Below, piece by piece: positions 11,375-20,869 of a DNA stretch of 64,000 nucleotides (the stretch's first letter is position 1; each line of letters starts with the position of its first letter). The notes below the pieces were generated by a model, which had not been told where the DNA came from, did not search any database, and saw nothing but the letters and a program-made list of their open reading frames with translations. A program made the position numbers and the translations under genes. The stretch comes from Scortum barcoo. Lineage: Eukaryota > Chordata > Actinopteri > Centrarchiformes > Terapontidae. The stretch lies in contig CM041553.1 in assembly GCA_023238725.1 (NCBI GenBank), forward strand, positions 20,338,501 through 20,402,500. Reading direction: 5' to 3'.

Positions 11375-14300
11375 CTGTCCCCTAAGATGGCCGCTCAGTA
11401 ACACACAAAGAAAGCCTGGAGAGAGGCTTTAGTCTAACAGGAGCCCTTCGTCAAGCTAATTAATGAAGGTCATTGCAACTAATGAGAGGTAGACCTAAAT
11501 CCTACACAACAGCACTAATTAGAAAAATATGTGGGTGAACACTATGTCTGGTGAATGGCAGTGTGTGCGTACATCTGTCTGTCGTTATGTGTGTGTGTGT
11601 TTGTTTACAGCAAGGGGATTATGGAAGTTTACAGTTGTTTGTCATAGTGAAGCTACAGGAGAAGCATGGAGGCCGCAGAAATACCACAAATACCAACAGA
11701 TAGAGGCGGACTACAAATAGAACTGCACATGGTCAGCCTTATTTCTATGTCAAAACGAACACCATCGCTACTGCAAAGCGCGACATGCTTAAACATCCTT
11801 TAAGTCAAAGCGTTATGAAGGAAAGGTCAGTACAAAGGTAAAAGACAGCTATTAGAGGCTCAATGATCGCTGATAAATCAAATAATTTTTATTAGCATTT
11901 GGATATTCAAGCTAAATATTTACCTGAGAGGGGTAGCTTGGACGCCGGAGTGTAAGGTCTGAAAAACAAAAATAAGCAAGCACATTGTTGAGCTGTGTTT
12001 TTTTTGCCAGTATATCTCCTTACTGCAGATAATATACTGCAGAGCAGAGCTACTAAAAGCCTGGAAGAAATTAAAGGAAATTGAACGAACTATCAACCAG
12101 CTCTAAATGCAAGCTCACCAACAACGTGGTCCTTCGCGTGAACTTGAGTCCAGAACTGTGCTTCCTGTCTAAAACATTTCAAAACAGCAGAGTTGTATTC
12201 CACAATAGCACTGCTGCAAAGCAATAATGCATTTCATATAGCAAGTTCTGTATAAATTAACTAAACAAGCCCAAATCTGAGCTTTGTAAGGGTAAAACTA
12301 CAATGTGAAATGGGTATTTATAATGTAAGAGAGGGATTAACAAAGTGCAGCTTCTTTTTCTCTGCCAGACATTGTATGTTTCTAAACTATATCTCATATT
12401 TGAGCAAACTCTGAGGAATTTTTAACAGTTTATTTTGTTGCCAACTTGGGGAAAATATTTGCAGGTAAGGCTGCCTCTGAACGTGGCTCATGTGTCCCGG
12501 CTTTCATGGTGCTGATTGTAAATTCCCGTCGTTTATACTTTATTATTCCAAATTTGAAAACACAGTGATCATTTTCTGTTGTTAAGACTAATGAGCACTA
12601 AAAAGAAATACCTTTTCTTCTTTTCCCTGGCCACAGCTTTCACTGCAAAGAAAGGCGAACGGAGAAGAATGAGAGTAAATAATACATTTCACAAAGGAAG
12701 GCCAGCGTGATAGATTAAATGTATCAGTCATAAAGCGGAGATTAAATACCTTTCCTGTATGCCACGACAGCCACGAGTGCCGCAGAACAGAGGAACAACA
12801 CCACAGCAGAGATGGAGCCCAGTATAAGAGGCAAATCTACACCAGGCAAATCTGTAGACAGCACACTGGCATTATTGGGAGATACAGGCCGGATTATGAG
12901 GTATATAAATATTTTAAGGTCACTGGAGGAGAAGTGCGGTTCAGAGTAGCTGCAGCTAATTAAATTGCTCTTCCTGCTCAGACAGCTTTAATTCATTTTT
13001 AGTTTTTGAAGAATGTCTGACTCATTTTTGTCTTTTACTTCCTGCCACTCAAGCACAGCAGATAAATCCACGTTTGAAATGATGACGTGCGTTGTAAGTC
13101 TACCTGATGATGTTGGAGTGAGAACTCCTGAAAGATAAGAAAAGATTCAGTCATATACTGTGTTAGCCTCCAACCAAACCACAGACATATAGCGCATTAC
13201 AACTGCAAATCTGTACCTTTGCTTACGGCCAAAGGGAGGCTGCGCTCAGAGTAGCTCCACTCCTTTCCCAAGAGGACGCTGTACTTGCAGTGGTACAAAG
13301 CAACTGGAGTGTCTTGGACAGGCACCAGGAAGGTGGCCTGATGCTGGACCAAGGTGGCATGGTGAGTCGCAACAGGAAGTTCATCGTCAGCCAGGTGGAG
13401 GTAGAACACAGCACCGGGGTATGCAGGAGACCCTGAGCAAAGCAAATGCCACACATCTGTCTGCTGCTGGAGAACGAGGGTGGGCATCGGCAATGCATCT
13501 GGCAATAGACAAAAAGAGAGGAAACATTAGTGGAAGATGCTGCCATGAATGTAAATTAATCATCTAAGTCATCTTTAAACCATTTCTAGCTTCCTTAAAA
13601 GTGTTTGTTTGTTTTTAATTTGTCTTGATATAATTATAAACTACTCCAGCTTCCTCCCACAGTCCAAAGACATGCAGGTTAGGTTAATTGATAAGTCTAA
13701 ATTGCCCCTAGGTATGAATGTGAGTGTGAATGGTTGTCTGTCTTCAGTGTTAGCCCTGCGACTGACTGGCGTCCAGTCCAGGGTGTACCCCGCCTCTCGC
13801 CCAAAGATAGCTGGGACAGGCTCCAGCACCCCTGCGACCCTGTGATCTCAGGATAAGCAGGTTAGAAAATGGATGGATGGATGGATAATTATAAACTGAA
13901 TTTTTGGGAGGTTTTGGACCGCTGGTCAGACAAAATGAGTGCTTATGTCAAGATGGACTTTGGGAAATTATGAGGGTTAGGGTTAACGTTTTTTACTATT
14001 TCATGACATTTTAAAAACAAAACTTTTTTTATGAATTCAGAAAAAAAAGTCAAATTATACATAATACATGGAAATTATCATTCATATTTCTAGACCTGTG
14101 TGAGCACTGTAATACTTGACATTAAATTCTGTTGACAAATACTTATCAACATTCACCTCTTTTGCTTATTTTATCCATATATATATTAATTGATTCGAGT
14201 AAATACAATATTTTTCAGCCTGAGTCATCATGAGAGTTGCAATATTTTAATCCCAAATTTAGAACAAATGTCATAAACTGTGTCAGAAAAGAGGAAAAGC

Positions 14301-16303
14301 ATGGTCCATGGTTGTCTCATTGTGTTCTGTGTTCATTATATATACTGTTGCCTGGTGTCTTTCAGTTTTGTTATGCACATTTCCTGATTTATTTTTGACA
14401 CATACCTCTCCTCGCATGTCTGACACTTTATGTCCTGTCCTTGTAAATTTCAACATAAACGCTGTTCCAGAGTTTGTGGGACTCACCTGTGACAGTGATT
14501 TTAACTGGGTTGCTTACAGTTGAATTAACCAACCCCCTTTTTTTGGTGATCTGGTAAAGGCAGGTGTAATCGCCCTCCTCTCCTCCCGTCACTGGGCCCA
14601 CGCTGAAGACTCCCGGCTGGGGTTCAGAGCTCGACACCTGACTGGCCGGTGGCTGGTGGATAATATATGTCAGCCCCGTCGGCTCAGCTGTCCTCAGCAA
14701 AAGGAAGGTCACTGGTTTGCGGTTAGAGCTAGACTGGGGCACAGGAGGGGGGCCTGAGCAGGTGAAGGATAACATGTCCCCACGTTTTACCACACCAGAA
14801 GGAGGCTCCACAGACAAGACCGGAGGAGGGAAAGAGGGTATGAGGCGAGTCGGGGCAGCATCTGGTAAAAGGAGGGGGAAATTAAACAGTCACCTTTTTT
14901 TTTTTTTTGCCTATTTAACAGATTTTATTCCCACGATACTGCGAACAACGTTGGTTTGCAACTGTTGCTCACCAAACGTCCCTCTGTAACCGTCACCAAC
15001 ACTGGAAGCCGCTTCACATTGTGTTTGATGTTTCTGTGAGTGTGTGTGTGTGTGTGGTGTGTCGTTTCGTTTCTATATGAAGTGCAGGATGTAACTACCA
15101 CTGCACACCCACAGAGCCGAGGACAATAAGAGACCACAGAGAGCACCTAAAGGCAGAAGTGTGTTTCAGGAGTTGTTGAGCAGCGGATGGGGGTGTTTAT
15201 TATTTTATACCACATGTAGAATCACGACTGGGTGCAGATTGAACAGATAACTGTGGAGCTACAGCCTAGACCGCATCGTCTCACCGCTTTGTCCCGTACA
15301 GATCAATATCTTGCATCTTTCTAGTTATTATAATAATGGTTGTGTTCTTTTTAATACATTGTGCAGTGTAGAGAGGTTGAAATATAAGTAATACCGTTTT
15401 GGCGTTCCACCTTCAAGTAGGGACTGAACGCACTGTAACGACCGTTCTGGTTCTTGTAGACACAGCAGAACAATTCAGATTGGACTGAATACTCTCCTTT
15501 TACCGGCACAGTGAAATGAACCTCCTCAGTGCCAGACTGCTGCTCCTGAGAGTCCACCTCAATGAATCAAGAGAAATACAGAGAAAAACTAAATCACAGG
15601 AGCCCAGTAGCGGCATGAGACACAGCAGAAAACACAAAAACATCCTCAAAAAATAAATAAATTTACCTTTCCTCTGTAACGGTACAACATGAACAGAACC
15701 CCACGCTGGCCCTCCGGGGCCCGGCAAACCAGAACCACTGAGTCCTCTGACCTCAAATGAATGTTAAGTTCAGGTGCAGGAAGAATGGGAGAGGAAGTGG
15801 TGGAGGCTGATAATCTTCCTAGACAAGAAAGAGAGAGAGAGGTACAGCATACAGCAGGAGCCAGCTGAGTTTCACAAATTCCTTTTGAGCTGGAGCAACA
15901 GTGCAGGGGACACTGCTGTCATTGCTACATGTGGTGACGCTCACTTTGTACTAAACTGTTGATTGCAGCTGATGAGAAAATTCAAGTGAAACATGAAACT
16001 CAATCTGGGAGATGTTCCTGGTAGCTGAAATACTTCAAACATTTACAAAAGAAAGAACCAATTGTGTTAATCACTGTACATTTTGTGGAAATTTCACCTC
16101 TCTCTCTCTCTTTCGGACATAAGAAAATCAGTATGTAGATATTTCTAATGGAAATATATTGTGTATGTTTTAGTTTTTTTAGACAAGACAAAAGAAATAA
16201 TTTGTTTAGAAACACCTATAACATGATACTCACCCCAAAGTTGTAGAGAAGTAAATAGCAGAGTGTATATCCAAAGTGAGTGTCCACCACTAACAACCAG
16301 CAT
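11277..16303 (-). CDS. three-Ig-domain transmembrane receptor with ITIM/ITSM-like tail
   Basis: Ten exons on the minus strand join in frame to 1332 bp (443 residues plus stop): 16303-16234, 15818-15667, 15557-15395, 14861-14487, 13498-13217, 13127-13104, 12851-12750, 12642-12612, 11958-11924, 11374-11277. Every intron is GT..AG and all nine phases agree (1,0,1,1,1,1,1,2,1). Order: signal peptide (1-24), Ig-like D1 (about 38-128), D2 (129-253), D3 (254-347), an eight-residue stalk, a helix (about 362-387) and a basic then Tyr-containing tail. Each Ig domain keeps its Cys pair, but the C-strand reads F-x-L-x instead of having Trp (VLFMLYR, VTFLLLR, AVFYLHL), and F strands read DYTCLYQ and LYHCKYS. 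This resembles the LILR/KIR/Fc-receptor-like C2 style. The tail ends TGTEYLILDVSQS, giving TxYxxL. I infer a leukocyte-type inhibitory or signalling receptor; orthology is not established. Confidence 0.8.
11924..11958 (-). CDS. Ig receptor exon 9: cytoplasmic tail
   Basis: 35 bp, phase 2 to 1, acceptor TTGTTTTTCAG, donor TCAGGTAAAT. It encodes RPYTPASKLPLS. It contains one Tyr without a recognised signalling consensus. Confidence 0.65.
12612..12642 (-). CDS. Ig receptor exon 8: basic juxtamembrane tail
   Basis: 31 bp, phase 1 to 2, acceptor CTTTGCAG, donor AAAAGGTATTT. It encodes VKAVAREKKK, the positively charged inner-leaflet segment expected after the helix. Confidence 0.65.
12750..12851 (-). 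CDS. Ig receptor exon 7: transmembrane helix
   Basis: 102 bp, phase 1 to 1. It encodes LPLILGSISAVVLFLCSAAL followed by VAVVAYRK, a clear membrane helix with a basic stop-transfer. There is no charged residue inside the helix, so it lacks the usual feature for pairing with an ITAM adaptor. Confidence 0.8.
13104..13127 (-). CDS. Ig receptor exon 6: stalk micro-exon
   Basis: A 24-bp exon (VLTPTSS plus split codons), phase 1 to 1, flanked by TTATCTTTCAG and CAGGTAGACT. Its symmetric phase means it can be skipped without a frameshift. The small Ser/Thr/Pro peptide fits a juxtamembrane stalk. Confidence 0.65.
13217..13498 (-). CDS. Ig receptor exon 5: D3
   Basis: 282 bp, phase 1 to 1, acceptor CTATTGCCAG, donor AAAGGTACAG. 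Cys pair in HLLCSGSP and LYHCKYSV, and the C-strand is AVFYLHLADDE. No sequon seen. The intron before it (13499-14486) carries a LINE tail and a family B repeat. Confidence 0.8.
13650..13886 (+). mobile_element. LINE 3' end with (TGGA)n tail
   Basis: The segment holds CCCACAGTCCAAAGACATGC, TGGCGTCCAGTCCAGGGTGT, ACCCCGCCTCTCGCCCAAAG and a TGGATGGATGGA tail. This is the common 3' end of L2/CR1-like LINEs (or SINEs that borrow it) in fish. It is inserted in the intron between D2 and D3 of the Ig receptor gene. No reverse transcriptase remains. Confidence 0.65.
13900..14090 (-). repeat. dispersed repeat family B, reverse copy
   Basis: The phrases TGGTCAGACAAAATGAG, TTTGGGAAATTATGAGGG and TTTTTACTATTTCATGACAT follow in order, the reverse complement of the family B order (AAATGGTGAAA, CCCAAAGCCCAAG). 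Other copies: 47800-48090, 51305-51455 and 53065-53350. The left part abuts the LINE tail. Confidence 0.5.
14487..14861 (-). CDS. Ig receptor exon 4: D2
   Basis: A single 375-bp exon, phase 1 to 1, acceptor TTTTACCAG and donor ACAGGTGAGT. It begins with a proline-rich linker (PTRLIPSLPPPVLSVEPPSG). The Cys pair sits in SFTCSG and GDYTCLYQ, and there is one N-glycosylation sequon, NST, near the end. The closing NPVKITVT is a typical G strand. Confidence 0.8.
15395..15557 (-). CDS. Ig receptor exon 3: second half of D1
   Basis: Acceptor TTCATTGAG, donor AACGGTATTA (weaker than the others), 163 bp, phase 0 to 1. The peptide includes SELFCCVYKNQNGRYSAFSP, with the second Cys (a CC doublet), and ends YLKVERQN, a G-strand-like end. 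The acceptor lacks a clean pyrimidine tract directly before it, but the frame and phase fit. Confidence 0.7.
15667..15818 (-). CDS. Ig receptor exon 2: first half of D1
   Basis: Acceptor TTGTCTAG, donor AAAGGTAAAT, 152 bp, phase 1 to 0. The peptide carries PAPELNIHLRSEDSVVLVCR, with the first Cys, and the C-strand VLFMLYRYRGK. The domain is interrupted after this strand by an intron. Confidence 0.75.
16234..16303 (-). CDS. Ig receptor exon 1: signal peptide
   Basis: Encodes MLVVSGGHSLWIYTLLFTSL and then QLWG, a short polar start with a hydrophobic core, ending in phase 1 at GGGGTGAGT as is usual for Ig-family leader exons. An in-frame upstream ATG at 16357 would add 18 residues, including another hydrophobic stretch. 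I chose the inner ATG because it gives a conventional leader, but the outer one is possible. A (CT)n tract lies immediately upstream of the outer ATG. Confidence 0.75.
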
Positions 16304-16360
16304 CTTTGATACAGAAAGAAGACTGAATGGCTGGGCTAAGAAAACACCTACAAGCATGGG

Positions 16361-16361
<1 letters not shown>

Positions 16362-16393
<32 letters not shown>
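16362..16393. repeat. (CT)n microsatellite upstream of Ig receptor ATG
   Basis: A near-perfect CT run lies 4 bp upstream of the outer in-frame ATG. On the gene's sense strand it is (GA)n and may be in the 5' UTR or core promoter. Confidence 0.9.
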
Positions 16394-16395
<2 letters not shown>

Positions 16396-18204
16396 CTCAT
16401 TCTCTTTCTGTTTTCTTTACACGTATGACATCCTCTTGAAGACAGAACGCTGGGGGAAGTTGAACCTGTAAACACACTTCCTTTTTTGGAGTCCGCTGGT
16501 CGGATATGTGGTATGATGAGAATAAATAGTTGTGGGCCTGCATCTCACTAATCCACATATAAAAAGATTTCTGTTAGCACTTTCACAGAGACAGAGCAAA
16601 GGCGGTATTCCCCAACATGTCAGCCGCCGTCATTGGGATGTGACTGATGTGCTTGATGATAAGCTGCTCTTATCCTCAGACATGTGCACTATCATCATCT
16701 TTATTAAATTAAAGTTGTGCTGCAATCAGTGACACAGACGTTACCCTCTCACATTAGTTCAGGTCATTAGAGAAATAGCATCATGATCATGAATCATTTC
16801 ATTCTTGGTTTTCAACCATTTCATTCAGGTTCAACCACCTGACTGCATCTCTTCAAAACAGAAAGTACAAAAGGTTATTTTTGTGCATTTTCTTTTTATA
16901 AAAGGTGACTGTTCATTAGAAGTTGGCTTAAAACTGTGGGAAAGGGGTTGCGGCAGCCACATCTGCAGATACTGGAAGAGAAAAGAGGAACTGGATAAAA
17001 GTGACCATGAATTAGGTCATTGTTAGATTGAACAAGATGTTTATAAAGTGTATCAACAACTCTCTCTAAGGCAGAAGTTCACTTTGCACAACAGTGGTAC
17101 TAGCTGTGACAGGGACTCGAGTTTGTGAGTTTGTGTTAAGTTGCACACACAGTTAGTGCTCAAAAGACTTAAGACTTGACTTAAACTCAAGATTTGGGAC
17201 TCGTGAACAATGTTTATAGTATTCTTTTGGAATAACATTAAAGAAATGTCAGATGAGCTGAACGTCATTCCCTCTCTTATTATGATGTGTAACTTCCCGC
17301 ATCTGGTGAGTGCAGCCTCACCATGGTTACCAGGGTGAGCACACCTGAGGCTGCAGTGCCATTTGTCATAACCTCTGGCTATAATAATTCATAAGGCCCA
17401 AATAAAAGAATTGGTAAATACAACAGTTGAATTGAATCATAATGTGCTGTTAGTAATCATGTGCCAAACAACTAACCAGTGCTTTTATTGTGCACAAATA
17501 GATAAAGGAGTAATGATAATAAAGATCATGCTTTGAATTCCTTAGATACAGCTATGCAAGTCCAGGTCAAGTCTCAAATCTCCTGTGGTTGACATTCAGC
17601 TTCTCACATATAATGTTAATATAAGTGCACATCACACATTTAATTTAACTCAAAATGGTAAATATCCCTTAAGATAAAAGGGGATTTAAATCCCATTACT
17701 CTGGGAACTTCTGCTAGAACAGAAGCAAAGAGTTTCATTTCACCAAAAGAGGGTTAGGGTTAGAAGAAGAGGAAGAGGATGAGTTATTGTTCTATAAAAG
17801 CTCTCTATGAATCATTTTCCCCCATTTTCATCTGTTTACATGGGGGAAAATGTGGAGATGAGTTTCTTTTCTTTATATAATACATGGTAGGGTAGATAAA
17901 ATAACAGTTACAGTAAAAGTGCTAATCAGCGCATGCATCATCACCACCATTTTTACTCACCAAGAGACAATCTTCAGGTTTAATACTACACTGCCTAGTC
18001 ACAAAAGACATGGGTTATATTACAGCATAGCACAGTTTCTCCTCATAAATCAGTGATTTTACATCTCATCCTTGCAGGTGATAAAGAAGAAACTGCTTTC
18101 CTGTGACAGACACAATCATTCAGTGTGGTTAGGAGAGAAAAAGGAAATTGGAAATCTTTGTAAAAAACTGCTGCAAAAGCTACTGCTTGCAACTGTTGCT
18201 TAAC

Positions 18205-18868
18205 TGTGATAATGACTTTGATGGCCTTTCCTCTAGTACCACCACCGTGTTGAAAGAATTTCCCTTTTAGTGAAATATCTGAACAACTATTAGATGGATT
18301 GCCACGAAATCTGATAATGTCCCCCTAAGGATGAATCGCACTGAATATCTGTGGGAATATCTTTATGCTTATGTTGTTCCCCAAGCTTTCCTCTAGTGCC
18401 ACCAGCAGGTCAAAGTTTTCATTTATTCTGTGAAATATCTCAACATCAACTTGATTGACACCAGATTGTGTACAAACATTCATGGCTGTCATCTGACTTT
18501 TCCTCTAGCACCACCGTTAGGTTCAGATGTGCGGTTTTGCAGGAGATGTCTTCATAACTATTGGATGGATCACCATGAATTCTGGAACAGACATTAATGT
18601 TGACCTAAGGATGAATTTTAATGGTGATCCTTTGACTTTTCCTCCAGCTCTACCAACAAGTCTTGTCCAATGATTAAATACTTTAAAAGAAATTTTATTC
18701 CCTTGAGCAGTACTTCGTGTTTATTATTAGATCTTAGCATGCTAACACGCTAAGTTATGATGATGAACAAGGTCAACATTACACGTATTTAACATCAGCT
18801 TGTAAGCTTTTAGCATTTAGTTCAAAAGCAAAGACCAACTCACAGAGCCACTGCCGTGGTCGTAGACT
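18205..18868 (+). repeat. dispersed repeat family C with repeated internal phrase
   Basis: The phrase TTTCCTCTAG(C/T)(A/G)CCACC recurs in diverged form at about 18226, 18390, 18500 and 18640, each followed by a TGAAATATCT.AACAACTAT or ATTGGATGGATCACCATGAA type segment. It closes with TAGCATGCTAACACGCTAAG and CACAGAGCCACTGCCGTGGT. I recognise the whole order as a widespread percomorph repeat, family name unknown to me. No coding potential. Confidence 0.55.
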
Positions 18869-19997
18869 TTTGCTCTTGTTTATATCTCTGCCTCTGCATT
18901 AAGACTGTCTGGATCTAGTTCTCTCAGTTTTTAATTAACAAGCCACTTTTCACACTTTCAAATCTGTTCACTAACCTATTCTTGCAATTTGTTTATTGTG
19001 CTGTGGATTATTGTCCTGGTATAGCAGGGTATAGCCTATAATAGCCTAGGTTAGCCTAGCCATAGATTTAACTCAGACTTTTGTTCCTCCTGAGCTTCCT
19101 GTGGCAAACTGTGACTAACATTGGCGATGATCAAGTAACTCTTATAGAAACACGGTGATGAAGCTCGAAACTGAGTGGGAGCAGGGGCATGTCTAATGAT
19201 TGTTCTGGGGCGCTCACAGTACACTCCTGAAAAATGATTGGCCACCCTATTAGATATAGAGCTATTTGATGTTCGAAGTCACGGATGGATTATAAACCTG
19301 GATACGTTGACACTGCTCAGCTTTGCTTGAAATTTATCCCATGACGACTTGTGGTATTGCAACAACAACAAAAAAAATCCCCCTGCGGCCCAAAAAGCTT
19401 TTTCCCCACAGACCACCAAAGGAGACAATGACTGTAAAACTGTTGTAAGAACACCTCCAGCTATAAATGTTATTACTCTTTCTAGTGCACAATTTTAAGG
19501 CACAGGGTTTCAGCCTGTTCAAAATCTTTACAAAGCCCAGAAAAGTCCTTATGAGCATGCTATGTGGTGGCATGGTGTGATTAACATTATTATGCATATT
19601 CAGTGAGCTCCATGCCCCGGAAGTAAGCCTGGAAGCTAGAAACGTCTTTGGCGTACAGACCAGGTGAGAAACTGAAAAGTCTCCTTATTTGGCTCAAATA
19701 TCCAGATCTTAAATAAAATAAATATTAAATAATCCATCCATTAATTAAATAAATCCATGCATAAAGTGGATTTTTTCCTTATAGGTGCAATTCAGTCTTA
19801 AACCTAAGAATCAAGAATCTTTATTTGTTATTATGTTTTCACATAATGAAATTTAGATTGGTGACTCCCAGCTGTAAACATAAATACATGTGAATATATG
19901 TAATATGTACAATATGTATGTATCAGAGTAATTCCTAGCTTGCCAGACACCTAGAATAAGATTTTGGTTTAATTAGACTGGTGATGAGCATGTTTTT

Positions 19998-20025
19998 TGT
20001 TGTTGTTGTTGTTGTTGTTGTTTTT
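19998..20025. repeat. (GTT)n simple repeat
   Basis: Uninterrupted TGT/GTT trinucleotide run. Confidence 0.9.
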
Positions 20026-20379
20026 GCATGTAGCTTTTGGAGGTGCAATTTCTTTTTGAGGACTTCAAGAATAAGGGAGCTTTATATTACACTGATACGG
20101 TGCAACTCTGTTGTGTTGTGGCTGATGAGTCTGTTTACCTTTATCTCCATCTGTAGATAAAAAAATTCAACACTTTGATCTAATAAAAGAAGACCTGACC
20201 AGTGAGGAGGAAAAAAGGTAAATTAATGCTATTATTCACACCACCTCTGCATAAGTCAGTGCCTCACTCAGTCAGAGAAGTCTGGACTGAGGCTGGAGGT
20301 GACGGAAAAGTTCACTCCTGCAGACCAACATGGAGGGCAGGGTTGTGCTTCCGGGTTGGGACTCTCCATCTCTCCCATC

Positions 20380-20537
20380 AGCATCACTCCCTCCTCTGGC
20401 TCGCGCGCTCGCTCACACCAGCACCCACGCGCTGCCTGCGTGGCACGCGCGCAGCTCGAGCGGCGGCGGACGCGTTGGTCCTCTGGCGGGTCTAAAAAAA
20501 AAAACAGCGAGGAAAGAGGCGAAAAAGCGATAAAGTG
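20380..20537 (+). promoter_or_regulatory. rab11fip4: CpG-rich 5' UTR/promoter of long rab11fip4
   Basis: This is a local burst of CpG and GC boxes around GCGCGCTCGCTC and GAGCGGCGGCGGACGCG in an otherwise AT-rich region. It directly precedes the EF-hand start codon and fits a CpG-island promoter/5' UTR. No TATA box is seen. The transcription start is not determinable from sequence alone. Confidence 0.6.
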
Positions 20538-20690
20538 ATGGACGAAGACTTTGTTCCCGAGCCGGAGCACCTGCTGACCTTCGTGAGGAAACTCAAAGAG
20601 GTGTTCGACGCGTGTGACGACGACTCGGACGGCTTCATCCGCCCCGAGCACTTCGTGCGGCTGGGCTCTCAGTTTGGACAAGCAGAGCAG
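20538..20690 (+). CDS. rab11fip4: rab11fip4 exon 1: start and first EF-hand
   Basis: ATG at 20538 (MDEDFVPEPEHLLTFVRKLK) with a GTG codon just before it; 51 codons, phase 0 end at AGCAGGTGAGG. The first EF loop DDDSDGFIRPEH has acidic residues at positions 1, 3 and 5, Gly at 6 and Ile at 8. It has His instead of Glu/Asp at position 12, a substitution also present in mammalian FIP4 as I recall, so calcium binding by this loop may be weak. Confidence 0.93.
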
Positions 20691-20837
20691 GTGAGGAGAT
20701 GTTTGTCCATCCATCCTCCAGTCAGTTTTCTTCAACTGTAACCTGCCAGTAATAGTAATATAGTAATGGTGAGGTAAAGTGCAGTAGTCATTATTTTCTG
20801 AAACTTTCTACATTGCTGTGTCTTGCCCTTTGATGGT

Positions 20838-20869
<32 letters not shown>

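Larger units (their letters stand above)
16304..20200. other. intergenic region between divergent genes
   Basis: This lies upstream of both the minus-strand Ig receptor and the plus-strand rab11fip4. It holds a (CT)n tract at 16362, AT-rich unique sequence, a family C repeat (18205-18868) and a GTT run near 20000. No supported coding exon. The Ig receptor promoter should lie near 16.4 kb, but no TATA-like element could be assigned with confidence. Confidence 0.55.

Noticed and set aside
11640..11712. Alternative last exon of the Ig receptor after TTCTATTTGTAG
   Set aside because: The phase-1 reading is a hydrophobic and Cys-rich run unlike a signalling tail; the 11374 exon gives a more sensible end. 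A minor isoform is not excluded.
20268..20735. 155-codon minus-strand frame over rab11fip4 exon 1
   Set aside because: Antisense shadow of the CpG-rich exon and leader; GC-rich DNA lacks stops by composition.
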